Below, one piece after another: positions 8,747 through 17,777 of a DNA stretch of 64,000 nt. Location: positions 62,001-126,000 of the forward strand of contig NZ_JAPZQX010000007.1 in NCBI RefSeq assembly GCF_027531025.1. The letters run 5' to 3'. A model generated the notes under the pieces. That model saw only the letters and a program-made list of their open reading frames with translations, ran no database searches and was not told the DNA's origin. Made by a program: the position numbers and the translations under genes. Every line of letters begins with the position of its first letter. Position 1 is the first letter of the stretch. This DNA comes from Novosphingobium sp. Its GTDB lineage: Bacteria > Pseudomonadota > Alphaproteobacteria > Sphingomonadales > Sphingomonadaceae.

Positions 8747-9424
8747 TCAGCCCTTGGTGAAGCCCGGCTTGAAAAAGCCCGGAAACCGGCGCTTCAGCGC
8801 CCGCACCTTGGCCACGTCCCAGGCCTGGATGTAGGGGTGCCGGGGGTTCTTCAGCATGAAGTCCTGGTGATAGGCCTCGGCCGGATAGAACTTGCGCAGC
8901 GGCTCGATCCCCGTGACGATCGGCCGCTTCCAGATGCCCGAAGCCCGCATTTGCGCCAGGTAGGCACTGGCGACCAGCCGCTGCTCCTCGCTGACCGGAA
9001 CCAGCGCGGCCCGGTACTGGGTGCCTTCGTCCGGCCCCTGGCGGTTCTTCAGCGTGGGATCGGCCACCACCGAGAAGAAGATCCGCACCAGCTGGTCATA
9101 ACGCACCACGGCGGGATCGTAGGTCACCTGCACCGCCTCGGCATGATCGGTCAGGCCTGTGCTGACGAGGTCGTAAGTCGCGCTCCGGGCTGTGCCACCG
9201 TGGTACCCGGTGAGGACCGAAGTGACCCCCTGGACGTGGCTGAACACACCCTCAACGCCCCAGAAGCAGCCCCCGGCGAAGACCGCGGTCTTCAGCCCAG
9301 GCGCTTCCTTGGCCTGGCGGGCGGCAGCGGGCGCGAGGACGTCAACCTCGCCCGCGCTGGCGGCAACTGGCTGGCAAATGGCGGCGAGCGCCAGAACGAT
9401 GGAAAAGGCAAGGCCGCGCCTCAC
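8747..9424 (-). CDS. msrA: Peptide-methionine (S)-S-oxide reductase, exported
   Basis: Reduces methionine S-sulfoxide in proteins. The 225-residue sequence has an N-terminal signal peptide (about residues 1-22), so the enzyme should work in the periplasm. The catalytic [10 protein letters not shown] motif contains the reactive Cys, followed by [32 protein letters not shown], all characteristic of MsrA. It uses a GTG start seven bases after the stop of a small membrane-protein gene (9432-9593). The Zur-like regulator follows 20 bases downstream. Confidence 0.93.
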   Translation of the reverse strand: MRRGLAFSIVLALAAICQPVAASAGEVDVLAPAAARQAKEAPGLKTAVFAGGCFWGVEGVFSHVQGVTSVLTGYHGGTARSATYDLVSTGLTDHAEAVQVTYDPAVVRYDQLVRIFFSVVADPTLKNRQGPDEGTQYRAALVPVSEEQRLVASAYLAQMRASGIWKRPIVTGIEPLRKFYPAEAYHQDFMLKNPRHPYIQAWDVAKVRALKRRFPGFFKPGFTKG

Positions 9425-9431
9425 CGGGGGA

Positions 9432-9593
9432 TCACCGGGTCCGGTCGGGCAAGGGCGCGGCTTCGGCCTTGGGGATCACCTTGCCGGTGATGCCGTCTTC
9501 GCTTTGCGCCCAGAGCGAACCGACCAGCAGCACGGTGCCAAGGGCAAAGCCAAGGCCCAGCGAACGGAACAGGTCGGGTTTGAACAGGCCCAT
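9432..9593 (-). CDS. 53-residue single-span membrane protein, unannotated small gene
   Basis: Reading from the ATG at 9591-9593 on the minus strand gives 53 residues: a short positive start ([10 protein letters not shown]), one membrane helix (about residues 11-28, [16 protein letters not shown]), then a polar tail with KVIPKAEA. It ends seven bases before the msrA start, so the two are likely co-transcribed. No family was recognised. Support comes from the hydrophobic-helix pattern, the position and the lack of another coding frame; the ribosome site is weak. Confidence 0.55.
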   Translation of the reverse strand: MGLFKPDLFRSLGLGFALGTVLLVGSLWAQSEDGITGKVIPKAEAAPLPDRTR

Positions 9594-9728
9594 GAGGATC
9601 GCAATCCGAAGAAGCGTTATCGATGCGATGGCTCTCCTGCCGAAATTCGCCTTACCGTCGAGTGAACAATCGCGAAACCTGCCCGGCCGAGCGGCGAAGC
9701 GAGCAGGGCTTGCGGCAAAGCGATGGCG

Positions 9729-11318
9729 TCAGTGGCGGAAGTGGCGCATTCCGGTGAAGACCATCGCCAGCCCTGCCGCGTCGGCGGCGGCGATCACCTC
9801 TTCGTCGCGAATCGAGCCACCCGGCTGGATCACCGCCGTGGCGCCAGCCTCGGCCGCGGCCAGCAGGCCATCGGCGAAGGGGAAGAAGGCATCGGAGGCA
9901 ACCGCGCTGCCGACCGCGCGGCTTTGCGCCCAGCCGAACTTTTCCGCAGCCTCGGCGGCCTTCATCGCGGCGATGCGCGACGAATCGCGGCGGTTCATCT
10001 GCCCCGCGCCGATCCCCGCGGTGATTCCGTCCTTGGCATAGACGATGGCGTTGGACTTGACGTGGCGGGCTACCGTCCAGGCAAACAGGCAGTCCTTCAG
10101 CTCCTGCTCGGTCGGCGCGCGCTGGGTCACGACCTTCAGGTCATCGCGGCCAATCGCGCCATTGTCGCGGCTCTGGACCAGCAATCCGCCGGTGATCGGC
10201 TTGACCATCAGCCCGCCCCGGCGCGGATCGGGCAGATCGCCGGTCAGCAGCAGGCGCAGGTTCTTCTTCTTCGCGAAGGCAGCAATCGCGGCCTCGTCGG
10301 CATCGGGGGCCACCACCACTTCGGTGAAGATCTGGCAGATCGCCTCGGCGGTCGGGCCATCGAGGGTCGTGTTGACCGCCACGATCCCGCCGAAGGCCGA
10401 AACATCGTCGCACTGCAGCGCGCCCTGCCAGGCATCGAGCAGGCTGGCACCCTGGGCCACGCCGCAGGGGTTGGCGTGCTTGACGATCACCACCGCCGGG
10501 TCCTGGCCGCGGAACTCGGCGGCCAGTTCCAGCGCCGCATCGGCATCGTTGTAATTGTTGTAGGACAGCTCCTTGCCCTGGAGCTGACGAGCCTGAGCGA
10601 TCCCGCGACCGTGCGGCCCCTTGGGCAGATAGAGCGCAGCCCGCTGGTGCGGGTTTTCGCCATAGCGCAGCTCGGCCGCGCGGCGGCCCATCACGGCCAG
10701 CGTTTCGGGGAAGGTTTCGCCCTGGTCGGCAAAGGCGAACCACTGGCTGATCATCGCGTCATAGGCGGCGGTCGCGGCATAGGCCCGCGCGGCCATCAGG
10801 CGGCGGAAGTCATAGCGGGTCGCCCCGCCGGTTTCCTCAAGTTCGGCCAGCAGGCCGGGATAGTCCGCCGGGTCGGTGACGATCGTCACATAGGCGTGGT
10901 TCTTGGCTGCCGAACGGACCATGGAGGGACCGCCGATGTCGATGTTCTCGATGATCTCGTCGCGGTCGGCGCCCTTGGCCACGGTCGCTTCGAAGGGATA
11001 GAGGTTGACTACCACCAGGTCGATCGCGCCGATTTCGTGTTCGGCCATGGCAGCGGCGTGTTCGGGGTTGTCGCGCACGGCCAGCAGCCCACCGTGGACC
11101 TTGGGGTGCAGGGTCTTGACCCGCCCGTCCATCATCTCGGGAAAGCCGGTCAGCTCCGAGATGTCCTTTACCGCCAGCCCCGCATCACGCAGCGCCTTGG
11201 CCGTGCCGCCGGTCGACACCAGTTCCACCCCGCGCGCAGCCAGGGCCTGGCCCAGTTCCACCAGCCCGGCCTTGTCGGACACCGAAAGCAGCGCCCGGTG
11301 GATCGTAACCTCGGTCAT
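9729..11318 (-). CDS. purH: Bifunctional AICAR transformylase / IMP cyclohydrolase
   Basis: Catalyses the last two steps of de novo purine synthesis. The 529-residue length is normal. The N-terminal IMP cyclohydrolase domain (methylglyoxal-synthase fold) shows [19 protein letters not shown] and [10 protein letters not shown]. The C-terminal transformylase domain shows [50 protein letters not shown] and [10 protein letters not shown]. The gene follows the heparinase-like gene by seven bases, in an apparent rpe-heparinase-purH transcription unit. The 135 bases before the 53-residue gene hold no clear gene. Confidence 0.97.
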   Translation of the reverse strand: MTEVTIHRALLSVSDKAGLVELGQALAARGVELVSTGGTAKALRDAGLAVKDISELTGFPEMMDGRVKTLHPKVHGGLLAVRDNPEHAAAMAEHEIGAIDLVVVNLYPFEATVAKGADRDEIIENIDIGGPSMVRSAAKNHAYVTIVTDPADYPGLLAELEETGGATRYDFRRLMAARAYAATAAYDAMISQWFAFADQGETFPETLAVMGRRAAELRYGENPHQRAALYLPKGPHGRGIAQARQLQGKELSYNNYNDADAALELAAEFRGQDPAVVIVKHANPCGVAQGASLLDAWQGALQCDDVSAFGGIVAVNTTLDGPTAEAICQIFTEVVVAPDADEAAIAAFAKKKNLRLLLTGDLPDPRRGGLMVKPITGGLLVQSRDNGAIGRDDLKVVTQRAPTEQELKDCLFAWTVARHVKSNAIVYAKDGITAGIGAGQMNRRDSSRIAAMKAAEAAEKFGWAQSRAVGSAVASDAFFPFADGLLAAAEAGATAVIQPGGSIRDEEVIAAADAAGLAMVFTGMRHFRH

Positions 11319-11325
11319 GTAAATG

Positions 11326-13191
11326 CTACCCCATTTTCTTCAGCAGCCAGGCAAAGTTGCCGCCGCCGCGTGATACCAGGCCCTGCAGCACCAGTTGCTG
11401 CACGGGCTGCGGGCGGCCCTGGCCGTCCGCCCAGATGCTTTCTTCCACCGTGACCTGGCCCCCGGCGCGGAACTGCCAGTAGGAGCCATCGGGCAGGGCG
11501 AGGCCCGCACCCTGGCCATCCTCGGCCAGGCCAACCTCGATCCCCGGCCCCAGGTGGAACCGGATCGCGAAGGCGACCTTGCCGCTCTTGCCCTTGCCCC
11601 CGGCGGGAACCAGCAGGTCTTCGCCGCGCAGCTCGGTGCCCTCGTCGCGCAGGATCAGGATCCGGCGGTGCGTGAGGCCATAGCGCGCGACATAGCCGTT
11701 GTGACTGGCTTCGAGCCGGGTCGCGCCGGTCAGCTTTTCGCCCGCCAGGGTGCGCCGATCGACCTCGACCTCGGATACGCCGCCGCCGATCCGGCCATTG
11801 ATCAGGATCGCGGTGGAATTGGCATCGTCCAGCACCAGCGTCGAATGGGCGGCCGTGGCGCGCAGGCCCTGTTCCAGCCGCACCGGTATCAGCCCGCCCG
11901 CGCTCGCCGCGCCGCCGCAGTTGACGATCAGCCGCTGGCCGTGGTGCGACAGCTCGAAGGCCAGGGTAGAAGCGCAGCCCGATCGGGCATGCTTGGCCAG
12001 CGGCGGTGGGGCGGCATCGAATTGCAGGATCGATTTCTGCGCCACGACCCGCTGATAGCCCCACTGCCGCACATCGCGCAGCGGCCGGGTGCGCACGCCC
12101 GATGCGGCGATCAGCGCGGCGAGGTCGGCGGCATCGACGGCCCAGCCGCCCTGCCAGGAACCGAGCGAGCCATCGCCGTGAGTCAGCGCCAGCAGAGGCG
12201 GCACCAGCAGCGCCAGGATCGCCTCGAGCGCGGCGGGCGGATCGCGCCGTACCGCCTGGTAGCAGGCGCGCAGCTTCACGATCAGCGCGATCGCTTCCAT
12301 CTGGGCCAGCGAGCTGCGCGACAGGACGCCGCCATCATCGCCGACCAGTTCGCCCAGTGCCTTGATCAGCCCCGCCTCGCCAAACAGGCGGCGCGGCTTG
12401 CCATCGGGCAGCAGCAGCCCGGCAGCCACGATCCCGCACCAGCCGGCCACTTCGCCCAGCAGGTCCTCGGCCCGACCAACGTTCTTGTCGAGCCAGCGGG
12501 CGGTCTCGGTCATGGCCGCCAGCACGCGCGCACGCTGGGCCTTGTCGTTGCCCGACAGGATCAGCGGGGCATGGACCAGCCAGTTGAGTTCGCGCAGGCC
12601 GGCATTGGCCACGGTCCAGGCCGGCCCCTTGCCGGGGCGGGACGGAGGCGCGGGATTGGCGGCCAGCCAGGCGGCCAGCACCCGTTCGGCCACCGGCACC
12701 ACCTGTTCGCGCGGCGCGGCGGCTTCGAGGTCCGCCAGCCAGGCAAACGAATGGACCACCCGCTCAAGCGGGGGCGCGAGCCGAGCTGCCCCGGCAAAGT
12801 CGATCTGGGTGATCGGGGCCTTGACCCCGTGGACCATGAAGTGCCCGGCGCGCAGCGCGGTGCCCGCCACCTTGCTGCCCGGCAGCGGGTTGAGCACCGT
12901 GGCCAGCAGGCGCGGCTTGGCCGGCTTGCGGAACGGCGCGGCGAGTGTCGGCCCCGGCACGCCCAGGCGATAGGCCAGGCGGATCAGCCGCTCCCCGGCG
13001 GCGAGGGCAGGGGGCGAGAAATCGGCCAGGGCCAGCGCCCGGCCCGGTTCGATCAGTTCGCTGGGCGGTGCGGACGCAGGGGCGGCGGCAATCACCGAGG
13101 CTTCGCTGCCATCGCCCAGCGGGATCGCCATGTCGGGCTCACTGCTACCGGGCAGGCTATCGTCGCGGGTTGGGGCCATCGCCTCGGCCAT
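11326..13191 (-). CDS. Heparinase II/III family protein
   Basis: A 621-residue protein. The first part is an alpha-helical toroid ([23 protein letters not shown] through LAWLADLEA-like repeats, roughly residues 50-370). The C-terminal beta-sandwich domain begins around [25 protein letters not shown] and contains [27 protein letters not shown] and [14 protein letters not shown]. That is the layout of heparinase II/III polysaccharide lyases. No signal peptide is visible. Its place between rpe and purH is common in sphingomonads (recollection). Substrate unknown; an envelope or capsule polysaccharide is possible. Confidence 0.8.
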   Translation of the reverse strand: MAEAMAPTRDDSLPGSSEPDMAIPLGDGSEASVIAAAPASAPPSELIEPGRALALADFSPPALAAGERLIRLAYRLGVPGPTLAAPFRKPAKPRLLATVLNPLPGSKVAGTALRAGHFMVHGVKAPITQIDFAGAARLAPPLERVVHSFAWLADLEAAAPREQVVPVAERVLAAWLAANPAPPSRPGKGPAWTVANAGLRELNWLVHAPLILSGNDKAQRARVLAAMTETARWLDKNVGRAEDLLGEVAGWCGIVAAGLLLPDGKPRRLFGEAGLIKALGELVGDDGGVLSRSSLAQMEAIALIVKLRACYQAVRRDPPAALEAILALLVPPLLALTHGDGSLGSWQGGWAVDAADLAALIAASGVRTRPLRDVRQWGYQRVVAQKSILQFDAAPPPLAKHARSGCASTLAFELSHHGQRLIVNCGGAASAGGLIPVRLEQGLRATAAHSTLVLDDANSTAILINGRIGGGVSEVEVDRRTLAGEKLTGATRLEASHNGYVARYGLTHRRILILRDEGTELRGEDLLVPAGGKGKSGKVAFAIRFHLGPGIEVGLAEDGQGAGLALPDGSYWQFRAGGQVTVEESIWADGQGRPQPVQQLVLQGLVSRGGGNFAWLLKKMG

Positions 13192-13193
13192 GC

Positions 13194-13856
13194 TCAGCCC
13201 GCGCCCTTCAGCGCCGCGATATTGGCGGCGTAACGCTCCGGCCCGCCGCGGAAAGTGGCCGTGCCGGCCACCAGCACGTCGGCCCCAGCGGCGACGCAGA
13301 GCTTTGCGGTTTCGACATCGACCCCGCCATCGACCTCCAGCCGGATGTCGCGCCCGCTCTTGTCGATCGCCTTGCGCACGGCCTCGATCTTGCGCAGCTG
13401 GCTGGAAATGAAGCTCTGCCCGCCGAACCCGGGATTGACGCTCATCACCAGCACCAGGTCGATGCCGTCGATCAGGTAGTCCAGCATCTTGGCGGGCGTG
13501 CCGGGATTGAGCGAGACGCCGGCCAGCTTGCCCAGGCCCTTGATCGCCTGGACCGTGCGGTGAATGTGCGGCCCGGCCTCGGGGTGGACGGTGATGATAT
13601 CGGCCCCGGCCTCGGCAAAGGCGGCCAGATAGCTGTCTACCGGGCTGATCATCAGGTGCACGTCCAGCGGCTTGGCCGTGTGCGGGCGCAGCGCCTTCAC
13701 CACCATCGGCCCGATGGTGATGTTGGGCACGAAATGCCCGTCCATCACGTCGACATGGATCCAGTCGGCCCCGGCGGCGTCAACAGCGCGCACTTCCTCA
13801 CCCAGCCGGGCGAAGTCGGCAGACAGGATCGATGGTGAAATCAGCGGTGCGGGCAT
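13194..13856 (-). CDS. rpe: Ribulose-phosphate 3-epimerase
   Basis: Interconverts ribulose 5-phosphate and xylulose 5-phosphate in the pentose phosphate cycle. The 220-residue TIM barrel has [16 protein letters not shown] at the N-terminus, the metal-binding [33 protein letters not shown] and the phosphate-binding VDGGV and [11 protein letters not shown] segments. It is the first gene of the minus-strand unit with the heparinase-like gene (two-base gap) and purH, and is divergent from the lasso cluster. Confidence 0.97.
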   Translation of the reverse strand: MPAPLISPSILSADFARLGEEVRAVDAAGADWIHVDVMDGHFVPNITIGPMVVKALRPHTAKPLDVHLMISPVDSYLAAFAEAGADIITVHPEAGPHIHRTVQAIKGLGKLAGVSLNPGTPAKMLDYLIDGIDLVLVMSVNPGFGGQSFISSQLRKIEAVRKAIDKSGRDIRLEVDGGVDVETAKLCVAAGADVLVAGTATFRGGPERYAANIAALKGAG

Positions 13857-14018
13857 GGCTGCGGCACTGGCCTCCCTTTACCGGCGCTTACCCACCACAT
13901 CTGGTAGCGACAACCGCACGGCCGCCGTTTTCCACACGGTATCTCGCGTTTTCTTCGTGGCGGCGACCTGGCGTCATGGCGGTTGACCGGTTGTTGGCGG
14001 CGCGGCACAGCGGCAGGG

Positions 14019-14900
14019 ATGATTGCCGAGCGCACTCCCGAACAGGCCCAGGCCCTGCTGGCCCGCGAAACGCGCTGGCGGCGCGGCCCGGTTCCGCACG
14101 AACTGGGCGGGATTGCGGTGGCGCCGGGTTTCAAGTGCATCGCCGAAGGTTGTTTCCTGCTGCGGTGCGAGAGCGGCTATGGCTACCTCTATCGGCCGGG
14201 CGAGGGGATCACGGTTGAACGGCCCGACCAGGCCGATTCGGACGAGGAATTGCTGTGGCTCAACGGCAGTGTCTATGCGGCGGTTGCCTGCCTTAACGGC
14301 TTTCTGCCGTTCCATGCCTCGGCGGTGGCGCACCGGGACCGGGTGATTGCCTTCACCGGCGCAACCGGGGCGGGCAAATCGACCCTGGTGGCGGGCCTGG
14401 GGGCGAAGGGTTTTCCGCTGTTCTGCGACGATACGCTGCTGGTCGACCTGGCCTGCGCGGACCGGGTGCTGTGCATGCCCGGCCACAAGCGGCTGAAGCT
14501 GTTGCCCGATGCGCTGGACCTGACCGGCAGCGTCGCGGTCCAGGCGGTGGGCGCGGAGACGGGCAAGCATTATGCCCGGCCCGCGGCGGGCGATGTCGGT
14601 CAGCCCTTGCCGCTCGATACGCTGGTGTTCCTGGCCGAGGGGCCGGAACTGGGCTGGGAGCCGATCCGCGGAGCGGAGCGGTTCGCCTTGCTCGAGGACG
14701 ATCACTACACCCAGGACATCTTCCGTGAAGCGGCGCGGCTGGACCGGGCCGAACTGTTCGCGCTGCGGGCCCGGATCGCCGGGCAGATCCGCATGGTCCG
14801 CCTGACCCGCCCCCGCTCGCGCGAAGGATTTGCCGCTTCGCTCGATTTTGTGGCAGAGAGGCTCCGGGAATGGGTGGTTTCCTCTACCGGGGTTTACTGA
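14019..14900 (+). CDS. HPr-kinase-like lasso-peptide kinase
   Basis: A 293-residue protein with the C-terminal P-loop domain of HPr kinase/phosphorylase. The Walker A GATGAGKST is at residues 114-122, preceded by FHASAVAH and followed by FCDDTLLVD. The N-terminal HprK domain is reduced. Related enzymes in lasso clusters (paeninodin-type, also sphingomonad members) phosphorylate the C-terminal Ser of the precursor; here the candidate precursor also ends in Ser. Start uncertain: ATG 14019 is used, but an in-frame TTG at 13983 would add 12 residues and neither has a good ribosome site. It overlaps the next gene by one base (TGATG). Confidence 0.8.
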   Translation: MIAERTPEQAQALLARETRWRRGPVPHELGGIAVAPGFKCIAEGCFLLRCESGYGYLYRPGEGITVERPDQADSDEELLWLNGSVYAAVACLNGFLPFHASAVAHRDRVIAFTGATGAGKSTLVAGLGAKGFPLFCDDTLLVDLACADRVLCMPGHKRLKLLPDALDLTGSVAVQAVGAETGKHYARPAAGDVGQPLPLDTLVFLAEGPELGWEPIRGAERFALLEDDHYTQDIFREAARLDRAELFALRARIAGQIRMVRLTRPRSREGFAASLDFVAERLREWVVSSTGVY

Positions 14901-15163
14901 TGATACTGGCAAAGGCGGCGGGCTCTTACACAGAGACCGCGATTGACGATGAAATCGTGGTGATGAGCCTGGCGAGCGGGGACTTCTTCTCGCTGACCGG
15001 TACGGCGCGCGACATCTGGTTGCGAATCGACGGGACAACCGATCGCGAATCGCTGGTTGCTGGCCTTGCTTCCGATTACGGAGTCTCTGCAGAGGTAATC
15101 GGCGCCGACGTCGATGACTTTGTCGCGCAGCTGCGGGGCGCGGGCCTGCTGGCGGCGGGGTGA
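14900..15163 (+). CDS. PqqD-family RiPP recognition element, lasso protein B1
   Basis: An 87-residue PqqD-like winged-helix protein. It has the expected pattern: an early strand pair around DDEIVVMSLASGDFFSLTGTARDIW, then helices with ESLVAGLASDYGVSAEVIGADVDDFVAQLRGAGLL. In split-B lasso systems this protein binds the precursor leader and delivers it to the B2 peptidase. I start it at ATG 14900, in a TGATG overlap with the kinase stop; an upstream in-frame ATG at 14870 lies inside the kinase gene. The B2 gene again overlaps its stop. Confidence 0.88.
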   Translation: MILAKAAGSYTETAIDDEIVVMSLASGDFFSLTGTARDIWLRIDGTTDRESLVAGLASDYGVSAEVIGADVDDFVAQLRGAGLLAAG

Positions 15164-15558
15164 TGCGCTGGCGGCTGCTGGTCGTCGAGGCGCTGGCGCT
15201 TCTGGTTCTCGCCCGCTTGCTGGTGGCTGGGCCGCCGCTGGGCTGGTGGCGCCGCTGGCTGGGCCCGGTAGCTGCCGCGGCCCTGGCGGACCTTCCCCAG
15301 GCCGCTGACCGGCAACTGGCCCGGGCGGTCGAGCGCGCGACCCAGCGCTTGCCGGGCGGGGCCAAGTGCTTGCCGCGCGCCATGGCGCTCCACTGGATGT
15401 TGCGTCGTCGTCAACGGCCCAGCCAGCTGGTCATTGCGGTCTTGCCGGGGCAGGTGCGCGGCGGGGTGGATGATCTCCATGCCTGGATCGAGACTGGCGG
15501 TGAAATACTGATCGGGGAACTAGACCAACCGTTTCGTCCGATTGCCCGATTCAACTGA
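15163..15558 (+). CDS. Lasso peptide leader peptidase B2 (transglutaminase-like)
   Basis: A 131-residue transglutaminase-like cysteine protease domain. The likely catalytic triad is Cys69 (GAKCLPRAMALHWML), His106 (DDLHAWIE) and Asp121 (IGELDQ), the order seen in lasso B2 proteins. It should cleave the leader from the precursor after B1 binding. It starts in a TGATG overlap with B1; a GTG three bases earlier is also in frame. It lies 81 bases before the candidate precursor gene. A hydrophobic N-terminal stretch (about residues 5-22) is present, as in many B2 proteins. Confidence 0.88.
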   Translation: MRWRLLVVEALALLVLARLLVAGPPLGWWRRWLGPVAAAALADLPQAADRQLARAVERATQRLPGGAKCLPRAMALHWMLRRRQRPSQLVIAVLPGQVRGGVDDLHAWIETGGEILIGELDQPFRPIARFN

Positions 15559-15570
15559 ACGTTCTTAACA

Positions 15571-15598
15571 CTAGCATTTGCCTGCATGTCGGTATAAA
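15571..15598 (+). promoter_or_regulatory. Possible internal promoter for the lasso precursor gene
   Basis: TATAAA at 15593-15598 with a weak upstream box CTAGCA at 15571-15576, spaced by 16 bases, sits in an unusually AT-rich gap between B2 and the precursor. It would give a leader of about 35 bases. Separate expression of the precursor fits the need for excess substrate, but the -35 box is poor. Confidence 0.25.
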
Positions 15599-15639
15599 CA
15601 CCTAAGTGAGAGTTTCTTCCGTGGTTGGAGTGTTAATCG

Positions 15640-15759
15640 ATGTCGCAGCAAAAGATCGTTTCGGGTTGGGCCAAGCCGCAGCTCAGCCGCCTTGGCCAGC
15701 TCAAGGATGTTGCCCCGGGCATTCCGGGCGCTACCGAAGGTGGCAGCGGCAAGTCCTGA
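15640..15759 (+). CDS. Candidate lasso peptide precursor (39 residues), too short for usual gene callers
   Basis: The ATG at 15640 is the first start after an in-frame TAA at 15634 and has GGAG nine bases upstream. The leader is MSQQKIVSG then WAKPQLSRLGQLKDVAP. It fits the lasso leader pattern Y-xx-P-x-L-xxx-G-xxxxx-T exactly in spacing, with Trp for Tyr and Ala for the Thr at -2. The predicted core is then GIPGATEGGSGKS (13 residues): Gly1 and Glu7 could form a seven-residue macrolactam, and the last residue is Ser, the site used by lasso kinases. It lies exactly between B2 and the C gene. The tail lacks a bulky plug residue, which is odd. The core boundary is inference. Confidence 0.72.
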   Translation: MSQQKIVSGWAKPQLSRLGQLKDVAPGIPGATEGGSGKS

Positions 15760-15782
15760 TCCCGACTGCGAAATCTGATGGG

Positions 15783-15797
15783 CGCCCGGCGGGGGCG
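15783..15797 (+). other. Small hairpin between lasso precursor and C gene
   Basis: CGCCC at 15783-15787 pairs with GGGCG at 15793-15797 around a five-base loop, ending two bases before the C-gene ATG. A hairpin here could lower C expression relative to the precursor; it has no T-tract. Confidence 0.3.
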
Positions 15798-15799
15798 TC

Positions 15800-17713
15800 A
15801 TGATTGCAGTTGAATGGTTGCGACTCCCGGAGGGCACATTCTCTCCGGGCTCGCTTTCCCAATCCCTTTCGGCGGGCACGGCCCGCTACCCCGTACATCA
15901 CGATACGCAGACCGCCCGATTCGCGGCCTTGCGCGAGCGGCGCAGCCTCGTCCCATGGCGTCCGGCGCTGGTCGGGCCCTGGCATGTGCTGTTCGCCGGG
16001 CATCTCGACAATGCAGCCAGCATCGCCGCGGAGCTTGGGCTCTCTGCCCCCTTGCCGGGTGATGGCGATGGGCTGGCCCGCCTCTATGGCGCAGCGCTGG
16101 CAGCCTGGGGCCCGGCTGCAGACCTGCGGCTGATCGGGGAATACGCGACGATCGCGCTCGACGCCGAGCGAGGACACCTGCGTCTGGCGCGCAGTCCACT
16201 GCGGGCGCCGCCGCTACACTACCACCTGGCCGATGACCGGGCGATTGCCGCCTCGGTCCCGCGCGCGATCTTTGCCTGCGGGGTGCCGCAACAGCTGGAC
16301 GAGACCAAGCTGGCCGACATGGCCTGGTTCAACGCCAGCGAGGAGCAGCGCAGCTGGTTTGTCGGCCTGAACCGGGTGCCGCTGGGCAGCACAGTCGAGA
16401 TCGAGCGCGGTGGTCCGGCGCGGACCCGGCGCTATTACGACTTCTCGGCCATCCCCCGCCAGCCGCGCGCCAGCGCGGCGGAATACCTTGAGCAGGCAAA
16501 CCGCCTGCTGGCTGAAGGCACCCGTGCCGCCCTGGCCGGATCCAGCCGTCCGGCGGTGATGCTGTCGGGCGGCCTCGATTCGCCGCTCATCGCGCTCAAG
16601 GTGCTGGAACAGCGCCCCGATCTGGCCCGGCTGAACGCCTACACGATCGTGCCCGAACCCGGCTGGGGCGGGCTTGACCTGCCCGGACGGTTTACCGACG
16701 AACGCCCCCTGGTCGAGGCATTCTGCCGGATGCACCCGCGAATTGCACCGCAGTTCATCGACAATGCTGAAGCCCGCATGGACGACCGGCTTGTCGCGAT
16801 GTTCATGGCGGTCGGCGGCGCCCCCCAGGGTCTGGCTAACCTGTGGACCTGCCACGCGGCCTGGGATGCGGCCCGCCATGATGGCTGCGACCGGGTGCTG
16901 CTGGGCGAATTGGGCAACCTGACGGTCAGTGAATCGGGCAGCTGGGGTTACAGCGAGTACCTGCTGAAGCTGCGCTGGCGGCAGCTATACCGGGCCTTGC
17001 GCACGGCGCCGAACGATGACCGATCGCTGTGGCGGCGGTTCCTGGCCCTCGCTGTGCTGCCGATCCTGCCCGACCGCCTGTGGCATTGGCAGGAGCGGCT
17101 GCGCGGGCGCGACCACCGCTATGCCGCCTTCTCCGGGCTGCGGCCGGATTACACCGCTGCGCAAGGGGTGGAAGCGCGGGCGATTGCCGCCGGACTGCCC
17201 AATCCGCGCCATCCGGTGCGCGACCGGCTGGCGACCTTGCGCGAAGTGCATGACAATGCCTGGGGTGAGTTTTCCGACATCTACCACGGATTTGCCCAGA
17301 TCCACGGGATCGAGCAGCGCGACCCCACCGCCTATCGCCCGCTGGTCGAATTCTGCGCGGGCCTGCCGACCGACATGTTCCTGCGCGATGGCCAGGAACG
17401 CTGGCTGGCGCGTGAACTGCTGCGCGGGGCCATGCCCGAGGAGCAGCGGCTGACCACCCGGACCGGTCGCCACAATGCCGATTGGCACGCCAAGATCGGA
17501 CGCCAGCGCGAGGACTTCCTGCGCGAGTTGGACAGGCTGGCCGACAATCCCCGGATCGCTGCCATGTTCGACCTCGATCGTGCCCGCGACGCGCTGGAAG
17601 ACTGGCCGGACAGCGGCGCTGTGAGCGACGCGGTGCGGATCGCCTGCGAAGTGGTGGTGCCGCGCGCAATTATCATGGGTCGGTTCGTCAACTACGTCGA
17701 AGGGCGCAACTGA
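15800..17713 (+). CDS. Lasso macrolactam synthetase, asparagine-synthetase-like protein C
   Basis: A 637-residue AsnB homologue. The N-terminal glutaminase-like domain lacks the catalytic Cys2 (starts MIAVEWL), as expected for lasso C proteins, which do not use glutamine. The C-terminal ATP-pyrophosphatase domain has SGGLDS at residues 256-261, used to adenylate the ring Asp/Glu side chain before attack by the Gly1 amine. The later LGELGNLTVSESG and the RLTTRTGRHNADWHAKI region also fit. It starts at ATG 15800, 40 bases after the precursor stop, and is followed 64 bases later by the exporter. Confidence 0.88.
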   Translation: MIAVEWLRLPEGTFSPGSLSQSLSAGTARYPVHHDTQTARFAALRERRSLVPWRPALVGPWHVLFAGHLDNAASIAAELGLSAPLPGDGDGLARLYGAALAAWGPAADLRLIGEYATIALDAERGHLRLARSPLRAPPLHYHLADDRAIAASVPRAIFACGVPQQLDETKLADMAWFNASEEQRSWFVGLNRVPLGSTVEIERGGPARTRRYYDFSAIPRQPRASAAEYLEQANRLLAEGTRAALAGSSRPAVMLSGGLDSPLIALKVLEQRPDLARLNAYTIVPEPGWGGLDLPGRFTDERPLVEAFCRMHPRIAPQFIDNAEARMDDRLVAMFMAVGGAPQGLANLWTCHAAWDAARHDGCDRVLLGELGNLTVSESGSWGYSEYLLKLRWRQLYRALRTAPNDDRSLWRRFLALAVLPILPDRLWHWQERLRGRDHRYAAFSGLRPDYTAAQGVEARAIAAGLPNPRHPVRDRLATLREVHDNAWGEFSDIYHGFAQIHGIEQRDPTAYRPLVEFCAGLPTDMFLRDGQERWLARELLRGAMPEEQRLTTRTGRHNADWHAKIGRQREDFLRELDRLADNPRIAAMFDLDRARDALEDWPDSGAVSDAVRIACEVVVPRAIIMGRFVNYVEGRN

Positions 17714-17777
17714 CCGGCGCGGTTGGGCCTTGCCTGCGCCGCTGGCAGCGTCAATGAACGTACGGAGGACCCTGCCG

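Noticed and set aside
9723-11453. 576-codon plus-strand open frame opposite purH
   Set aside because: Shadow frame; purH shows all catalytic motifs on the minus strand.
15559-15639. Second lasso precursor gene upstream of the first
   Set aside because: The only ATG there (15584) is followed within two codons by a stop; no leader-like peptide is encoded. The gap after the exporter was also read without result.
15606-15803. 65-codon plus-strand frame overlapping the lasso precursor
   Set aside because: It has no lasso leader features or ribosome site, whereas the frame starting at 15640 has both.
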